A stretch of DNA of 42,968 nt from an uncultured Bacteroidales bacterium (GTDB taxonomy: Bacteria > Bacteroidota > Bacteroidia > Bacteroidales > F082). Where the stretch lies: contig CAJOIF010000021.1 of assembly GCA_905234765.1 (NCBI GenBank), forward strand, positions 1-42,968. Direction: 5' to 3'. A program made the translations under genes and the position numbers. The notes beneath the pieces are model-generated. The model worked only from the letters and a program-made list of their open reading frames with translations. It searched no databases and was not told where the DNA came from. Shown one piece after another: positions 41,476 through 42,968 of the stretch; the stretch's first letter is position 1, and each line of letters starts with the position of its first letter.

Positions 41476-42759
41476 ATGAAAGCAATCAAATTTCGTTTAA
41501 TCGTGATGAACTTCCTCATCTTCGCGGTGTGGGGAGCTTATCTTTGCTCGTTGGGCATCTATCTGGGCCGCATCGGCATGGGTGCCAACATCGGAAAATT
41601 CTTTGCCATCCAAGGCATTGTGTCGCTCTTCATGCCCGCATTGATGGGCATCGTCGCCGACCGTTGGATTCCAGCACAAAAACTGTTGGGTATCTGTCAT
41701 TTCCTCGCAGCCGTCTTCATGGCATTGGCGGGTTACATGGGCATGAAATACGGGAACGACATCACCTTCGGGCAGCTGTTTCCGTTCTATGCTATTAGCG
41801 TGGCCTTCTTCATGCCGACTATCGCCTTAGGCAACTCTGTGTCGTACAATGCCTTGAACCAAGCCGGTCTGGACACCGTGAAGGCCTTCCCTCCTATCCG
41901 TGTGTTCGGCACCATCGGTTTCATCCTTTCCATGTGGATTGTGAACTTTACAGGTTATAAAAACGGTTACGAGCAGATGTTCGTGTCTGCCGCATGGGGC
42001 ATCATTCTAGCTGTTTATTCGTTCACGTTGCCCGATTGTCCCGTCAACAAGAACGTGGAAAGCAAGTCTTTCGTTGACACTTTCGGCCTGCGCGCCTTCT
42101 CACTGTTCAAGGATGCGAAAATGTGCGTGTTCTTCATCTTCTCCTTCCTTTTGGGCATGTGCCTGCAAGTGACCAACGGTTTCGCCACCCCGTTCCTTGA
42201 CGCTTTTGGCGCCGACCCGCAATATGCCAATGCCTTCGCGGTGAAGAATAATGTGTTCCTCTCGTCCATCTCACAGGTCTCAGAGACGCTGTGCATCTTG
42301 CTTATCCCCTTCTTCCTGAAGAAGTTCGGTATTAAAAAGGTGATGCTGATTGCTTTTGTGGCGTGGGCTTTGCGTTTCTTCTTCCTCGGTGCAGGCAGTC
42401 CGACGGGTTTCGGTCTTGTGCTGCTCATCCTCTCCATGATCGTCTATGGCGTGGCTTTCGACTTCTTCAACATCAGCGGTTCGCTCTTCGTGGACCAGAA
42501 CACTGATGTCAGCATCCGTTCGAGCGCGCAAGGTGTGTTCATGATGATGACCAACGGTCTGGGTGCCACCATCGGCTCGCTGTGTGCACAAGCCGTCGTG
42601 AACCATTTCGTGTTCAACCCTGCTGCCGCCGATTCAAACTTCAATGTGATGGGAGGCTGGTCAACGGCTTGGTACATATTTGCGGCCTTCGCTTTGGTAG
42701 TGGGCATTCTGTTCGCAGTGTTGTTCAAGTACAAGCACGAGCCTGAAAAGAACCGTTAA
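41476..42759 (+). CDS. Nucleoside:H+ symporter (NupG-like MFS)
   Basis: A 427-residue inner-membrane transporter with 12 TM segments of the nucleoside:H+ symporter family. The start MKAIKFRLIVMNFLIFAVWGAYLCSLGIYL and GIVADRWIPAQKLLGICH, FPPIRVFGTIGFILSMW and DFFNISGSLFVDQNTD are typical of NupG/XapB-like proteins. Substrate is a purine or pyrimidine nucleoside, not decided. Ends at a strong terminator. Confidence 0.88.
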   Translation: MKAIKFRLIVMNFLIFAVWGAYLCSLGIYLGRIGMGANIGKFFAIQGIVSLFMPALMGIVADRWIPAQKLLGICHFLAAVFMALAGYMGMKYGNDITFGQLFPFYAISVAFFMPTIALGNSVSYNALNQAGLDTVKAFPPIRVFGTIGFILSMWIVNFTGYKNGYEQMFVSAAWGIILAVYSFTLPDCPVNKNVESKSFVDTFGLRAFSLFKDAKMCVFFIFSFLLGMCLQVTNGFATPFLDAFGADPQYANAFAVKNNVFLSSISQVSETLCILLIPFFLKKFGIKKVMLIAFVAWALRFFFLGAGSPTGFGLVLLILSMIVYGVAFDFFNISGSLFVDQNTDVSIRSSAQGVFMMMTNGLGATIGSLCAQAVVNHFVFNPAAADSNFNVMGGWSTAWYIFAAFALVVGILFAVLFKYKHEPEKNR

Positions 42760-42777
42760 CACTTTACTAGACGACTA

Positions 42778-42819
42778 AAACGAACAAAGCCTCTCGTTTT
42801 GAGGGGCTTTGTTCGTTTA
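42778..42819. terminator. Bidirectional intrinsic terminator
   Basis: AAACGAACAAAGCCTC-TCGTTTT-GAGGGGCTTTGTTCGTTT forms a long stem with A/T-rich flanks on both sides, serving the nucleoside transporter and the convergent partial gene. Confidence 0.85.
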
Positions 42820-42841
42820 TCTGGCAATATCTCAAATGTCA

Positions 42842-42968
42842 TCATTCCACCTCAACAAAACCATCGCCGTCTTTCGCATATCTCAACTCCTTCTTATAAG
42901 GATCGTAGCGTAGCATGTCCCAATCCCGATAATCCATATGACGCTTCTTTAATTGGGAGCTGACGTAA
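42842..42968 (-). CDS. 3' end of an unknown gene running off the right edge
   Basis: The minus strand is open from the window edge to a TGA at 42842-42844, reading ...SSQLKKRHMDYRDWDM, then LRYDPYKKELRYAKDGDG and FVEVE. Only about 41 codons are visible, and the start lies outside. The ending is charged and soluble. Not recognised; convergent with the nucleoside transporter across a bidirectional terminator, which supports a real gene. Confidence 0.5.
   Translation of the reverse strand, partial: YVSSQLKKRHMDYRDWDMLRYDPYKKELRYAKDGDGFVEVE

Noticed and set aside
1..42968. CRISPR arrays, tRNA or rRNA genes, insertion sequences
   Set aside because: No regularly spaced direct repeats with spacers, no tRNA cloverleaf core, no rRNA stretch and no transposase were seen.

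Overview
The window reads as chromosomal DNA of a Bacteroidales bacterium (phylum Bacteroidota), probably gut-associated. Evidence: repeated promoter -7 boxes of the Bacteroidota type TAnnTTTG, few Shine-Dalgarno sites, a DnaE polymerase fused to an N-terminal proofreading exonuclease, a TPP-riboswitch-linked TonB receptor, FHS-type sugar transporters, DUF1573 and GH3-domain proteins. I cannot place it below order level. Most of it is ordinary housekeeping or metabolic DNA; one AT-rich stretch (about 20.1-22.5 kb) looks accessory.

Layout. 0-2.7 kb: rimM-trmN6 on the minus strand, divergent from a putative 10-TM metal exporter. 2.7-6.2 kb: a DUF481-type outer-membrane protein, then a TPP riboswitch and a TonB-dependent receptor (predicted thiamine uptake). 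6.1-8.2 kb: a uracil-DNA-glycosylase-fold protein and a GH29 alpha-L-fucosidase lipoprotein on the minus strand. 8.3-13 kb: a galactose operon (galK, sugar nucleotidyltransferase, galM, FHS sugar transporter) ending in a strong terminator. 13-15.4 kb: a MORN-repeat protein, a small unknown protein, a DUF58 protein and thioredoxin. 15.4-20.1 kb: dnaE. 20.1-22.5 kb: an AT-rich stretch with a putative orphan PD-(D/E)XK nuclease, an unknown protein and a metallophosphoesterase. 22.5-28.9 kb: a minus-strand run recA-TPR lipoprotein-nucleoside kinase-EamA exporter-CDF transporter-small acidic protein-DnaQ-like exonuclease. 29-37.7 kb: a minus-strand cluster aminotransferase-MMPL/RND lipid transporter-acyltransferase-two tandem GH3 adenylating enzymes-HAD phosphatase. 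37.7-43 kb: DUF1573 protein, membrane pyrophosphatase, bifunctional nuclease, nucleoside transporter and the 3' end of an unknown gene.

The most unusual signal is a family of short intergenic elements built from 7-8 bp units (GAGACNN on the left arm, GTCCCNN or GTCTCNN on the right) around a conserved TGG..TTTGTCYC core. Five copies are seen. All sit just upstream of a start codon and all have the same orientation relative to the downstream gene; one lies between the TPP aptamer and the receptor start codon. Simpler heptamer or near-heptamer tracts occupy the same position before dnaE and before the nucleotidyltransferase. Two other points deserve attention: the GH3/PlsC/MMPL/aminotransferase cluster, which could make and export an acyl-amino-acid type lipid, and the galactose operon, which has a nucleotidyltransferase where galT would be expected.
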